Positions 18,046 to 26,645 of a DNA stretch of 49,835 bases are shown here, in pieces; the stretch's first letter is position 1, and each line of letters opens with the position of its first letter. The notes beneath the pieces are model-generated. The model made no database searches. It saw only the letters and a program-made list of their open reading frames with translations, and was not told where the DNA came from. A program made the position numbers and the translations under genes. The DNA is from Gilliamella sp. Pas-s25 (GTDB lineage: Bacteria; Pseudomonadota; Gammaproteobacteria; Enterobacterales; Orbaceae), in assembly GCF_009795885.1 (NCBI RefSeq), contig NZ_WTEV01000006.1:81967-131801 (forward strand), in the 5' to 3' direction.

Positions 18046-18301
18046 AATCCGCTAGTTGTGATAAATATTTGAAAATATCAACTAATATTCCTTTTTTAGA
18101 CCACAAATTAAATCGTCTATAGACGGTGCTCCATTCACCAAACTCTTCTGGCAAATCTCGCCAAGGAATACCGGTTCTCATTCGGAAAAGGATCCCTTCA
18201 AACGTCATCCGATGCTCGGATTTATTATAAACTCGGCCGGTATTTCTCATTATTTGTAGTAGCTTTTCCCACCGTTTATCTGTTAGCATTGTTCTTGGCA
18301 T
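18035..18301 (-). pseudogene. IS5-family transposase N-terminal fragment
   Basis: The 88 residues match the N-terminal DUF4096 domain of IS5-family transposases: L-T-D-K-R-W-E-K-L, F-E-G-I-L-F-R-M-R-T-G-I-P-W-R-D-L-P, and F-G-E-W-S-T-V-Y-R-R-F-N-L-W. The frame stops right after the A-D-Y-E motif, where the catalytic DDE domain should begin; that whole domain is missing and unrelated sequence follows. This is a decayed insertion-sequence stump, probably left by a deletion that fused it to the 93-residue gene. Confidence 0.88.
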
Positions 18302-18507
18302 GATGAATCGAGTTATGGTTGTTTTTTGCAGAATTATTATAACTCACATCATGCCGTCTAAAAAATAATCACGAAAGATCAACACGCCCTAGTGACAGTA
18401 TTAACTATCACTTTTTAATAACTAATACTCTAATATAGGCTAGGATTGTCAGATTAAGTTTGAGCTACTACACATTAATAATAAACCATTGCCAATAAAA
18501 TATCAGT

Positions 18508-18972
18508 TTACTCATCATTGACAAAATATATGTCAAAACTACATTCCAAATTAAGTCTACTCATTATTTTCATTTGTTCTGGCCATAATACAGGTCCACC
18601 ATGACCAGCCAATGAACGCCATACACAATCAATACCCATAGTCACATTTTCATATGTCTGTAATTTTTCTAACGCATCTTTACATGGTGATATTTTATTT
18701 AGTAACCAATCTAAATGTTCTCTTAAGTCTTTAGATGTAATATAACCTTTTGATGATAAAAACCATCCAGAAGTTTTAATCTCTCTAATTCTTCCGATAC
18801 GATTAATACTCTTCGTTCCAATAATATTTTTTTGCGTTGGTTCAATTTTCAAAAGTTCAGTTATCTTATCAGGATGAATATCATTCGGGTATATTAACAA
18901 TGTCACATAACATTCATCACAACTTAGGTATTTTGGAGATACAGGAGTTCTCCTAGAATTTATTGAAATCAT
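18508..18972 (-). CDS. DUF4279 protein, probable toxin immunity protein
   Basis: A 154-residue protein with DUF4279 features: I-T-E-L-L-K-I-E-P-T near residues 37-46, a G-W-F-L-S-S motif near 70-75, and D-L-R-E-H-L-D-W-L-L near 82-91. Its ATG overlaps the stop (ATGA) of an upstream frame that ends with a polymorphic-toxin tip (18969-19375), the arrangement expected of a toxin-immunity pair. DUF4279 members are often found next to such toxins, which suggests an immunity function; direct evidence is absent. The gene is open although the toxin has frameshifts. Confidence 0.7.
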   Translation of the reverse strand: MISINSRRTPVSPKYLSCDECYVTLLIYPNDIHPDKITELLKIEPTQKNIIGTKSINRIGRIREIKTSGWFLSSKGYITSKDLREHLDWLLNKISPCKDALEKLQTYENVTMGIDCVWRSLAGHGGPVLWPEQMKIMSRLNLECSFDIYFVNDE

Positions 18973-19375
18973 TTTAAATAGTCTCCAATATTACCTATAA
19001 CTTTTCCATTCGAATTAATATAATCAACATTATCTAAAATGCTCCCATGATGATCATTTCGTATATTATTATCTTTTTTGAGCGATTCAAGTGTAAATAC
19101 CTCCATTCGCGTTTGTTAATATTTTGACCAAAATATTTATTCAGAGCATTTGCTATACTTTGATTTAATGTATTACCCCCACTTTGTAAAACTTTAGGAA
19201 CTCTACCACTTGCACCAACACTAGGAGGAACTGGTAATGGTAATTCTTCTACATCCTATTGCTTTCGCCGCTTCATACATATCTGCTGCTCTGCCCATTA
19301 AAGCTAACATTAAACCTGACTTTTCGTAACTGTACTTTTCTTTGTATACCGTTTTCGCCTTGTAGCAAGAAACGC
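18969..19375 (-). pseudogene. CdiA-type toxin tip, frameshifted
   Basis: Three reading frames on the minus strand carry successive pieces of one C-terminal toxin region. The first piece ends SGLMLALMGRAADMYEAAKA. The second has LPLPVPPSVGASGRVPKVL then GGNTLNQSIANALNKYFG and N-K-R-E-W. The last piece resumes at M-E-V-F-T-L-E-S-L-K-K, continues with N-D-H-H-G-S-I, and ends I-G-N-I-G-D-Y-L-K at the stop overlapping the DUF4279 start. Two single frameshifts (near 19255 and 19105) therefore separate the pieces. The NDHHG...GDYL ending is a familiar tip of hemagglutinin/polymorphic toxins, probably nuclease-like. No intact start is visible. Confidence 0.7.
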
Positions 19376-19414
19376 AAAAAAATGTTTTAAAAAATTAAAT
19401 AAAAATCAATACAT

Positions 19415-19506
19415 TTACTTACCAATAGGTACTCGACCAGCATTCACTCTTTCTAAATTTGTTCCTTTAATTATTTTCCATTTACCTGTCCAAGTTATCG
19501 TGGTAA
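19415..19506 (-). pseudogene. Short toxin/hemagglutinin C-terminal scrap
   Basis: About 29 codons in one minus-strand frame (T-W-T-G-K-W-K-I-I-K-G-T-N-L-E-R-V-N-A-G-R, ending PIGK and a stop) lie between two toxin/immunity remnants. It is too short to assign; it looks like the C-terminus of another toxin module of this degenerate region. Confidence 0.35.
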
Positions 19507-19597
19507 AAATCGAGTACAAGAAGTTAATTATTTAACTTGCGTATCAGTTCTAAAAACAATAAGTGAGATCTCTGTTAGTTAAGTGGAGATTTCATAC

Positions 19598-19966
19598 TTA
19601 ACCATGATTGATATATATTGCATCAGCTTTTGTTGGTACAATATTTTCCCAATTCATGATGAGTAATATATCAATAGCCATTTTTCTCATCTTTTGCCAC
19701 TCAGCACTTTCACAAAGTGCGTCATTATTCCAATATTGAATATTAGTGGCTCCACTTATAGATAACATATAATCATCTAATTTTTTTACTGCTAGTTTTT
19801 GTTCTGATGTAAGAGAAGATGCTACTAGAGGATCATTAAGTTCATCTAAGGCCATCTCCCACTCAGCTGCTAATTCATCAGCTATATTTACAAAATCAGG
19901 AAATAAACTCTTTTGTATTTCACAAGGTTGTGCTATTGCCTGAGTTACCCATTTAATCTTATTCAT
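19598..19966 (-). CDS. Probable immunity protein for the adjacent toxin
   Basis: A 122-residue soluble, acidic, mostly helical protein (Asp/Glu rich between residues 28 and 70, with W-N-N-D and M-N-W-E-N motifs) that I cannot assign to a named family. It starts 3 nt after the stop of the toxin-like frame at 19970-20524, the usual layout for a toxin followed by its immunity gene. The inferred role is to bind and neutralise that toxin in the producing cell. Confidence 0.6.
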   Translation of the reverse strand: MNKIKWVTQAIAQPCEIQKSLFPDFVNIADELAAEWEMALDELNDPLVASSLTSEQKLAVKKLDDYMLSISGATNIQYWNNDALCESAEWQKMRKMAIDILLIMNWENIVPTKADAIYINHG

Positions 19967-19969
19967 ATT

Positions 19970-20524
19970 CTATCTCTTTGGTTTATTAATAATTATCGCT
20001 TTTTCTTCCCCACTTGGTTTATAAGTGTTTGGATAAACAACTTTTATTGTACCTTGTGTTGTTGTTGATACTTTATAATAGCTACCTCCATGACGTCCTC
20101 CGCCTGGGTGTATCTGTATCTGGCTAATTTCAGGATGACCTTTAACTTCAATAATGACCGCCTGTCCCGAACCTCTTGTTGGTTGTCTAACATTAACTTG
20201 ATAACCAGCTGCCTGAAAATCTTTTGCAATATCATCAGCAGCTCTTTCCCAAATAGATTGGGGCGATTTTGTAAAATCATTTGCAACATTAATTTTTATA
20301 GGTGGTGTTAGAGTGGTTTTCCCCTTTCCAGCCCCTCTAGGAATCGATTTTGAAACAGCTACAGGTATAAATGTAAAACCAGCATCGATTAATTTCATCA
20401 CCATTTCAGTACTAAATTCTTCACCATTATTCAATCTTTTAACTACATCAAATAACACATTCGCTGATTCTACCGTGTCCATCGTATTATAAGCTAAACC
20501 AATTCCACCCGATAAAAAGTTCAT
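19970..20524 (-). CDS. Polymorphic toxin C-terminal module (orphan)
   Basis: A 184-residue frame that looks like the tip of a large CdiA/hemagglutinin-type toxin. An N-terminal linker region (G-G-I-G-L-A-Y-N-T-M-D-T-V) leads into a domain with I-W-E-R-A-A-D-D-I-A-K-D-F-Q-A-A-G-Y and a glycine/histidine-rich stretch IHPGGGRHGGSYYKVS near residues 136-151, followed by a K-V-V-Y-P segment. Upstream the same frame continues through two stop codons to about 20706, so the native protein was longer and this ATG is internal. It has no secretion domain of its own, so it would act only if recombined onto a full-length CdiA, or it is dead. The immunity candidate follows after 3 nt. Confidence 0.65.
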   Translation of the reverse strand: MNFLSGGIGLAYNTMDTVESANVLFDVVKRLNNGEEFSTEMVMKLIDAGFTFIPVAVSKSIPRGAGKGKTTLTPPIKINVANDFTKSPQSIWERAADDIAKDFQAAGYQVNVRQPTRGSGQAVIIEVKGHPEISQIQIHPGGGRHGGSYYKVSTTTQGTIKVVYPNTYKPSGEEKAIIINKPKR

Positions 20525-21188
20525 TACTGGACGACCAACTTATCGCTCCCATTCTGTTGATTGAAGATACTTCTGAATATTATATTGTGCTCAATAATAT
20601 TCTTCATTTTCATCCATTGCACGAGAGCTAAATAATTTTTCAAGGAATGGTTTATTTGCGAGAGATTCCCAGTAAGCATTATTATATTGTTCTTGCTGCT
20701 CTTTGGTTCCTAAATTGAGTGGTTTTTATTTCATTTCGCGTCTTGATAGCATTCTGTCTTTAAGGTCGATAAATTAATATCGTGCCCCGCTTTTAAGTGG
20801 ATATCACCATCGTTGACGCTGAGAGTTGATACTTGGTCAATCACCGTGTTTTTGCTTTTGCTCGCGCCGTAATGCGTTTCGGTGGTCGAGGTGGTGCTAT
20901 TTAAGTTGATGTCGTTATTCGCCTGTAAATAAGCCAACCTATCCGCTTTTAATTTGCCACTGCTGTTAATGCTATCTTTCGCTTGAATGATAATTGCACC
21001 CGCATCAATCAAACCTTGGTTATTGACGTTATTGCCTAATAAGGCGACCCGCTCTTTGCCTAATATCGCACCCGAAGATTCAATATCGTGCTCCGCCAAC
21101 ACCGTGACACTTTTACCCGATAATAATGCCCCCTCCGACGTTAATTGTGGGCGGTTATTTTGTAAAAATAATTCAGGATTCTATACCG
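20525..21188 (-). pseudogene. CdiA/FhaB-type hemagglutinin fragment
   Basis: From about 21188 to 20731 the frame encodes beta-helix repeats typical of filamentous hemagglutinin/CdiA: LFLQNNRPQLTSEGALLSGK, then L-A-E-H-D-I-E-S-S-G-A-I-L-G, A-G-A-I-I-I-Q-A-K-D-S-I-N-S-S-G, and S-T-T-E-T-H-Y-G-A-S-K-S-K-N. The piece ends in a frameshift. From about 20706 to 20525 another frame (FLEKLFSSRAMDENEEYY, then TGA; STEWER, then TAA) leads straight into the toxin module at 20524. GC content of the repeat part is visibly higher than its surroundings, suggesting transfer. N-terminal secretion domain and TpsB partner are absent from the window. Confidence 0.75.
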
Positions 21189-21446
21189 TTTCATTTTATT
21201 AAAATTCAATAACAGCTTATTACTTGACGAGTTGCATTAAGCGGGATAGGGTAAATAAAGTACAGTATAGCCTTATAGTCTTGTGAGATCCTAAATCGAA
21301 TGGCTCAGTTTTATATACAGGTCATCCTATTGCAATTAAAACCGAGCAAATCAAATTGGTATTAGAGTTCATAACTTAGTTATAAATTGAATCATATATT
21401 CCAATTCTGCAAGGTTTGTCACAGAATTGGAAAAAGCAAAACAAGG

Positions 21447-21980
21447 TTATTTAGGAATTTTCCCTGTCCACCAAATCGGTTTCTCATCCGCGCCTAAGTT
21501 ATCAAAAACAGATAGTGGTATATATCCATAATCAACAACATAAGGCACTTTAGCCATGCATACCATTACTGGCTCATACTCATAATCGGGTTCTGATTTA
21601 AAACCTTCATAATTTATCTTGGCAGATTCAACACAATAATGAAATGCGTAAAAGTAACGCTCAAAAATATCGTATAAAGTTGATTTTGTTCTGTCTAAAT
21701 CACTTTTGGCTTTACCTGATAAAATAGGACCCCAATCAATGGCTTCTCTATCTAACTGTTTAAACTCCTCCTCGACCAATTTCATTAACGATTCAGCCGT
21801 ATCTAGCTCTTCTAACTTCAAATATCGACGATATAAACGGTCTGTTAAAATAGACCAATCTTCTTTGGGATATTTAGGCAGAAGATAATATGAAATACAA
21901 TCAAAAAATAATTTCATATCACTGTCTGTGCCTAGAGCAAATACAGAACTTCCCCCACTAAAACCGGTATCTTTTGACAT
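21447..21980 (-). CDS. Probable immunity protein for restriction-fold toxin
   Basis: A 177-residue acidic protein; I do not recognise the family with certainty. It has a helical N-terminal half (LFFDCISYYLLPKYPKEDW, then RLYRRYLKLEELDTAESLMK), an aromatic-rich middle (YDIFERYFYAFHYC) and a C-terminal P-I-W-W-T-G-K motif. It begins 14 nt after the end of a toxin-like reading frame carrying an R-P-D-F...S-I-E-V-K-N signature, so it is most simply that toxin's immunity protein. The gene is intact whereas the toxin has a frameshift. Confidence 0.6.
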   Translation of the reverse strand: MSKDTGFSGGSSVFALGTDSDMKLFFDCISYYLLPKYPKEDWSILTDRLYRRYLKLEELDTAESLMKLVEEEFKQLDREAIDWGPILSGKAKSDLDRTKSTLYDIFERYFYAFHYCVESAKINYEGFKSEPDYEYEPVMVCMAKVPYVVDYGYIPLSVFDNLGADEKPIWWTGKIPK

Positions 21981-21994
21981 TATTCATTTATTCC

Positions 21995-22347
21995 TTATTC
22001 TTTTATAAACCTAATTTGTTTTGAGCTAATTATTCCGTTAGATTTTCGAACAATTCCGCGTCTAATTTTGAATTCTAACGCAGGTGTTAAATGCTGCCCT
22101 CTAACATCTATCCGAACTTGTTGCTGCATACCATTTGGTAAATGTTTTGTCGTTCAAGTGCTTGTTTAGAAATATTATTAATCAGATTATCAGCGTATTT
22201 GACTATATTATAATTTTTCACTTCTATTGAACAAGTTGTGCCATTACAAAAATCAGGTCTTACACTCCCTTTTGGCTTTTTGGGAAAATAAATAACTTTA
22301 GTGTCAACATCGAAGGTTGTATAATTTTTATGTGCCTTCCTTAACAT
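21995..22347 (-). pseudogene. Restriction-endonuclease-fold toxin tip, frameshifted
   Basis: The first frame (22347-22108) reads R-K-A-H-K-N-Y-T-T-F-D-V, K-P-K-G-S-V-R-P-D-F and S-I-E-V-K-N-Y. This resembles the PD-(D/E)xK core (D...E-x-K) of restriction-fold toxins at the tips of CdiA-like proteins. At A-L-E-R-Q-N the frame breaks and continues one frame over as LPNGMQQQVRIDVRGQHLTP, then L-E-F-K-I-R-R-G-I, stopping at 21995. A single-base change restores one continuous domain of about 117 residues. The probable immunity gene starts 14 nt downstream. Confidence 0.7.
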
Positions 22348-22560
22348 TACTCAGTTGTCAACACATTCCAACGCCAAATTAATGACAATATTAACCGTAA
22401 TGTGTTATAAAAATTTATTATGTTTCCTATAAAACAGTTTAGTTATTATATTGTTTTTATTTTTTCTTTTGTACTCGAAAAATAAACAATGCTTTCCCAA
22501 AGTTCTACAATATAGTATCCTACTAGCTATCATTTCAACTCAATCAAAGCCCAGTACGCC

Positions 22561-24705
22561 GTGCAAACATTCATTTTGACTTTACGTAAAGTCTTTTACA
22601 GCAGTAATCTTCTTTTTAGTCTACGAATGTTAATTAGTTTAACCGGTTCGACGTTAGTTCCGTGGTATTTTGGACAAACTTCACTCGTTATCCCACTTAC
22701 GCTTGGTGTGGTGGCAGCGGGTTTGACCGAGATCGATACGCGTTTATTAAGTCGCTGTATTAATTTAATCCTTACGTTGATCTGTTTTGCTATTGCGACC
22801 TTTTCGGTCGAGTTGCTATTTAATTATCCTGTGTTGTTTATTATTGGTTTAGTATCTTCGACTTTTATCTTTATTATGCTTGGTTCACTTGGGCAACGTT
22901 ATGGAGTAATTGCCTTTGGCTCGCTTTTGATAGCTGCCTATACCATGCTTGGGCATAATTTATATACCGATAATTATACTTTACCTTGTTTTTTATTGCT
23001 CGGTGCACTTTGGTATAATGTTGTTTCGTTAATTGAATCTATCATCCAGCCCATTCGCACAACCCAACAATCGTTATCAAGCTGTTTTATTTATTTAGCA
23101 CAATATCTTGACGCTAAGGCAGCAATGTTCGACCCAGATGAGTCTGATGGTTTTAAAAAGCAAACTTTGCAGTTAAACAATAGCAATAATCAGTTGATTA
23201 GTGCTTTTAATCATACTAAGCGTTCGTTATTTAATCGTTTAAAAAGCTATCGCGGACAAGTTTATATTAGAAAGATGCTTAGCTATTATTTTGTGGCACA
23301 AGATATTCATGAACGCGCCAGTTCAGCGCATGGGAATTATCAAGCACTAAGTGTACATTTTAAGCATAGTGATATTTTATTTCGGTTTGCACGTATCTTA
23401 AATTTGCAAGCCAAAGCTTGTGCCCAACTGGCAATGGCCATTAAATTAAATCAGACTTATCAGCATGATCCGCTATTCTCACGTTATTTTTCGTATCTTG
23501 AAGAGGCGATTAACCAGTATCATGCTAGTAATACGGCAAATCTGCTAATGATTAAGGCGCTGAAAAGTTTGCATCAAAATTTGCTCTCAATCGATCTATT
23601 ACTTACCAATATAGATACTGAACAGCATCTGTCAAAAGATCAAGAAGACAATCAGTTAATTGACGAAGAGTTAATCCGTTTTCATGATATTTTTATCAAA
23701 ATTAAAGCCAATTTGACGATTAAATCGGCTCTGTTTCGTCATGCGATTCGTATGTGTGTGGTGTTTTTTGTAGGTTATATGGTCATTTATTTTTGTGACT
23801 TGCCACATGGTTATTGGATTATATTAACCAGCTTATTTGTGTGCCAGCCTAACTATTCCACCACAAAACATCGGTTAAAATTGCGTGTAATAGGCACTAT
23901 TTTAGGGATCATAGTAGGTATTCCGTTAACGTTTTTATTTCCAAGCGTACCAGAACAGTTAGTGCTAATTATTATTACCGGTTGGCTGTTTTTTCTATTT
24001 AAGAATTCGCAATATGCTTATGCCACGGCATTTATTACGTTACTGGTATTTTTTAGTTTTAGTTTGATTGGTGAAAGTAGCATTGCGGTTGCGATTTCAC
24101 GCATTATTGCGACGTTGATCGGTTGTTTTATTGCTTGGTTTGCCGTGAGCTTTATTTGGCCTGATTGGCAGTTTAGAAATCTACCTAAACTTATCGATCG
24201 TGTTTGTCATGACGATAGCCAATACTTAGCGTTAATTGGTCGTCAGTATATGTCTGGCAAAACTAATGACCCGCAATATCGATTAGCAAGGCGTGCAGCG
24301 CATGATAGTAATGCGGATTTATCCTCCTTAATTAGTTTGATGACTAAAGAGCCGCATATGAATCCAGCAGTTATTGATCAGGGATTTCGTTTATTAACAC
24401 TGAATCATACGTTGATTAGTTATCTTTCGACTTTAGGTGCCCACCGTGATAAGTGTATTTCAAAACAGACGCTCGATCTATTTGATGATTTGTCGGTCTA
24501 TATTATTAATCTGTTAAACGATAAAAAGATAGATAGCAAATACCAATTTATTAAAAAGTCCATTGCTGATTATATTGAGACAATTTCGGTGCTTTCGACT
24601 GATGATGAAAAAGCCAATAATGATCTATTAGTGATGCAACAATTGGCTTTGATTTTGGATATTTTGCCGGAAATTATTAAGATTGTAGCTCAGCTAGAAC
24701 AATAA
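22561..24705 (+). CDS. yccS: YccS-type FUSC inner membrane protein
   Basis: This 714-residue integral membrane protein matches E. coli YccS (about 717) along its full length, with markers LTGSTLVPWYFGQ, H-G-Y-W-I-I-L-T-S-L-F-V-C-Q-P-N-Y and F-I-W-P-D-W-Q-F-R-N-L-P. Two hydrophobic blocks (about 15-155 and 395-535), each with several transmembrane helices, flank a soluble helical domain; a cytosolic tail follows. The FUSC superfamily includes aromatic acid exporters, but YccS function is unknown. The GTG start at 22561 places the N-terminus in register with E. coli, although no strong Shine-Dalgarno is visible. It stands as a single gene. Confidence 0.9.
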   Translation: MQTFILTLRKVFYSSNLLFSLRMLISLTGSTLVPWYFGQTSLVIPLTLGVVAAGLTEIDTRLLSRCINLILTLICFAIATFSVELLFNYPVLFIIGLVSSTFIFIMLGSLGQRYGVIAFGSLLIAAYTMLGHNLYTDNYTLPCFLLLGALWYNVVSLIESIIQPIRTTQQSLSSCFIYLAQYLDAKAAMFDPDESDGFKKQTLQLNNSNNQLISAFNHTKRSLFNRLKSYRGQVYIRKMLSYYFVAQDIHERASSAHGNYQALSVHFKHSDILFRFARILNLQAKACAQLAMAIKLNQTYQHDPLFSRYFSYLEEAINQYHASNTANLLMIKALKSLHQNLLSIDLLLTNIDTEQHLSKDQEDNQLIDEELIRFHDIFIKIKANLTIKSALFRHAIRMCVVFFVGYMVIYFCDLPHGYWIILTSLFVCQPNYSTTKHRLKLRVIGTILGIIVGIPLTFLFPSVPEQLVLIIITGWLFFLFKNSQYAYATAFITLLVFFSFSLIGESSIAVAISRIIATLIGCFIAWFAVSFIWPDWQFRNLPKLIDRVCHDDSQYLALIGRQYMSGKTNDPQYRLARRAAHDSNADLSSLISLMTKEPHMNPAVIDQGFRLLTLNHTLISYLSTLGAHRDKCISKQTLDLFDDLSVYIINLLNDKKIDSKYQFIKKSIADYIETISVLSTDDEKANNDLLVMQQLALILDILPEIIKIVAQLEQ

Positions 24706-24892
24706 ATGTTTTAACAAACTGTCTGAAAGCGAACTGTAAAACAATAAATTGATATGTACTTTAATCGAAAGAAGATATAACAGGCAAATATCAGATAATT
24801 CAAAAGACAGAAAATAAAACTCTAAATGATTTATTAGCTACTTAGATACCATTAAACCCCATAAATCATTTAGCTAAATTGGAGAAAAGTGA

Positions 24893-26098
24893 ATGAAAAT
24901 TATTACCAAACCAGCTTATATTGATAATAAATTAGTTGAATTAATGGAAAAATATACCCACTATTATATAGCGACTGCTTGGGCATCAATGAATTCAAAC
25001 GCTGCATCTAAATTATTAGACAATGAAAAATACATAAATAAAATGGTAGTTGGAACCCATTTTTATCAAACTCACCCAAATTTCATTAAAAACTTTGCGA
25101 GCCATAGTAATGTAAAATTCATATTAAAAACTGATAAAATTTTTCACCCTAAAGTGTATTTATTTTCAGATGAAAATGGCAATTGGGAATGTCTAATTGG
25201 TAGTGCTAATTTTACACAGGCAGCATTAACAAAAAATGATGAAATAATGATTCATATCACAAGTAATGATCAAGGCTCTGAAAAGATATTTACTGACATA
25301 TTGAAAACCATTGATAGTTATTGGGAATATGCAGAAGAAATGACTGAAAAAATAACTGAATATACGAATTTATGGAAGAAAAATAAAAATAAACTAGATA
25401 GTCTAAGAAATGTTTATGGTGGATATACAAGCAAAAAAAGTATGATAAAGTCAAATATTCTTTCACTACAATGGGATGAATATTATGAAAAAATACGTAG
25501 TACAATAGATGAACAAGATGATTCATTTTCTGAACGCATTAAGGTTCTGCAAAAGATTAATAATTACTTCACAGAAAAACAAATCTTCTCTAGTTTTACT
25601 AAATTACAACGAAAGCAAGTGGCTGGCTTAATAGATGATGGTTCAGAAATTAAGTGGAAATGGTTTGGTAGCATGGTTGGTGCAGGAGTATTTCATAGCA
25701 AAATAAATAATAATGATCCTAACATATCAAATGCCCTTAATTGTATACCATTGACAGGTCCTGTAAATGAAGCTCACTACAATCAATTTATTAAAACATT
25801 CAAGCAGGCATTTCCTACTGGTAAATGTGGGATTGGCATTGCAAGTAGGTTATTAGCAATGAAACGCCCTGATTACTTTGTGTGTTTAGATGGGAAAAAT
25901 CGCTCAGCATTATGCAAAGATTTTGGTATACCTCAAAAAATCGACTTTGAAACATATTGGGAACAAATTATAGCACGAATCATTGATTCAGTATGGTGGT
26001 CATCTAGCTGTCCTGAGGATTCAAGAAAAGAAGAAAAACAAGCTTGGAATGGTCGCGTTGCCATGATTGATGCTATCTTCTATCAGCACAAGGAGTAA
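24893..26098 (+). CDS. Phospholipase D-fold protein, possible nuclease
   Basis: A 401-residue soluble protein. The N-terminal half is a single PLD-like domain with an H-x-K motif in FHPKVYLF (H85, K87) and the following IGSANFT segment (102-108). This pattern is found in PLD-family nucleases, including some restriction enzymes that dimerise to form one active site. The second half (about 190-401) is a separate alpha-helical domain with R-P-D-Y-F-V-C-L-D-G-K-N-R and W-W-S-S motifs; I do not recognise it confidently. The Shine-Dalgarno GGAG lies before the ATG. It is a lone gene with AT-rich flanks next to other accessory DNA. DNA cleavage or a defence role is plausible but unproven. Confidence 0.7.
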   Translation: MKIITKPAYIDNKLVELMEKYTHYYIATAWASMNSNAASKLLDNEKYINKMVVGTHFYQTHPNFIKNFASHSNVKFILKTDKIFHPKVYLFSDENGNWECLIGSANFTQAALTKNDEIMIHITSNDQGSEKIFTDILKTIDSYWEYAEEMTEKITEYTNLWKKNKNKLDSLRNVYGGYTSKKSMIKSNILSLQWDEYYEKIRSTIDEQDDSFSERIKVLQKINNYFTEKQIFSSFTKLQRKQVAGLIDDGSEIKWKWFGSMVGAGVFHSKINNNDPNISNALNCIPLTGPVNEAHYNQFIKTFKQAFPTGKCGIGIASRLLAMKRPDYFVCLDGKNRSALCKDFGIPQKIDFETYWEQIIARIIDSVWWSSSCPEDSRKEEKQAWNGRVAMIDAIFYQHKE

Positions 26099-26263
26099 CT
26101 CATTTTTTACTGAAATAAAAAGGAAAAGCTGTAATAAATATACATAAACAACAAAATTAACGCCTTATCATCGACAAGAGATATGGCGTCTATATCCTAA
26201 AGAAATAAGACCCCATTCTAAATTTTGTGTATTTGTAAGTTAAAAATGATAGTTGATTTCTAT

Positions 26264-26419
26264 TTAATATTGCAATTGGTAAACCTTATCCTGCATCCAC
26301 CGTTGCCATTGTTTTTTTAATTTACTGATATTTACGATGGTATTACTCAAAATAATATTAGGCATACTTATACATTCATCTTTTGTTATACGTGTTGAAT
26401 ATAATACCTTAAAAAGCTG
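26264..26419 (-). other. Possible short coding remnant in 26.1-26.6 kb gap
   Basis: The 547-bp gap between the PLD-fold gene and the SWIM-protein gene holds a stop-free minus-strand stretch of 51 codons. It ends in a protein-like segment (S-K-L-K-K-Q-W-Q-R-W-M-Q-D-K-V-Y-Q-L-Q-Y, stop at 26264). It has one internal ATG but no ribosome site and is too short to assign. It may be the tail of a lost gene. I see nothing else clear in the gap. Confidence 0.25.
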
Positions 26420-26645
26420 TTAACAAGTCTTATTAGTACTTGTTACTCTTTAAAATAATTCTAATTTTGTATTATTTACAGTATTAAACGATTTAACCTT
26501 AGGTATCAAACTGATGTGTTAGATTGATAACATTCAAAAACCCCATCAAGCATAAAATAATATCGAACCATATTGAATATTAAACGCTAAAATACACAAT
26601 ATTATTTTCTACCAGAGTTATGTAATAACGATAAGGTATTTTATA

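Noticed and set aside
20044-20289. 81-codon minus-strand frame inside the toxin module
   Set aside because: It lies wholly inside the toxin frame at 19970-20524 and has no recognisable features.
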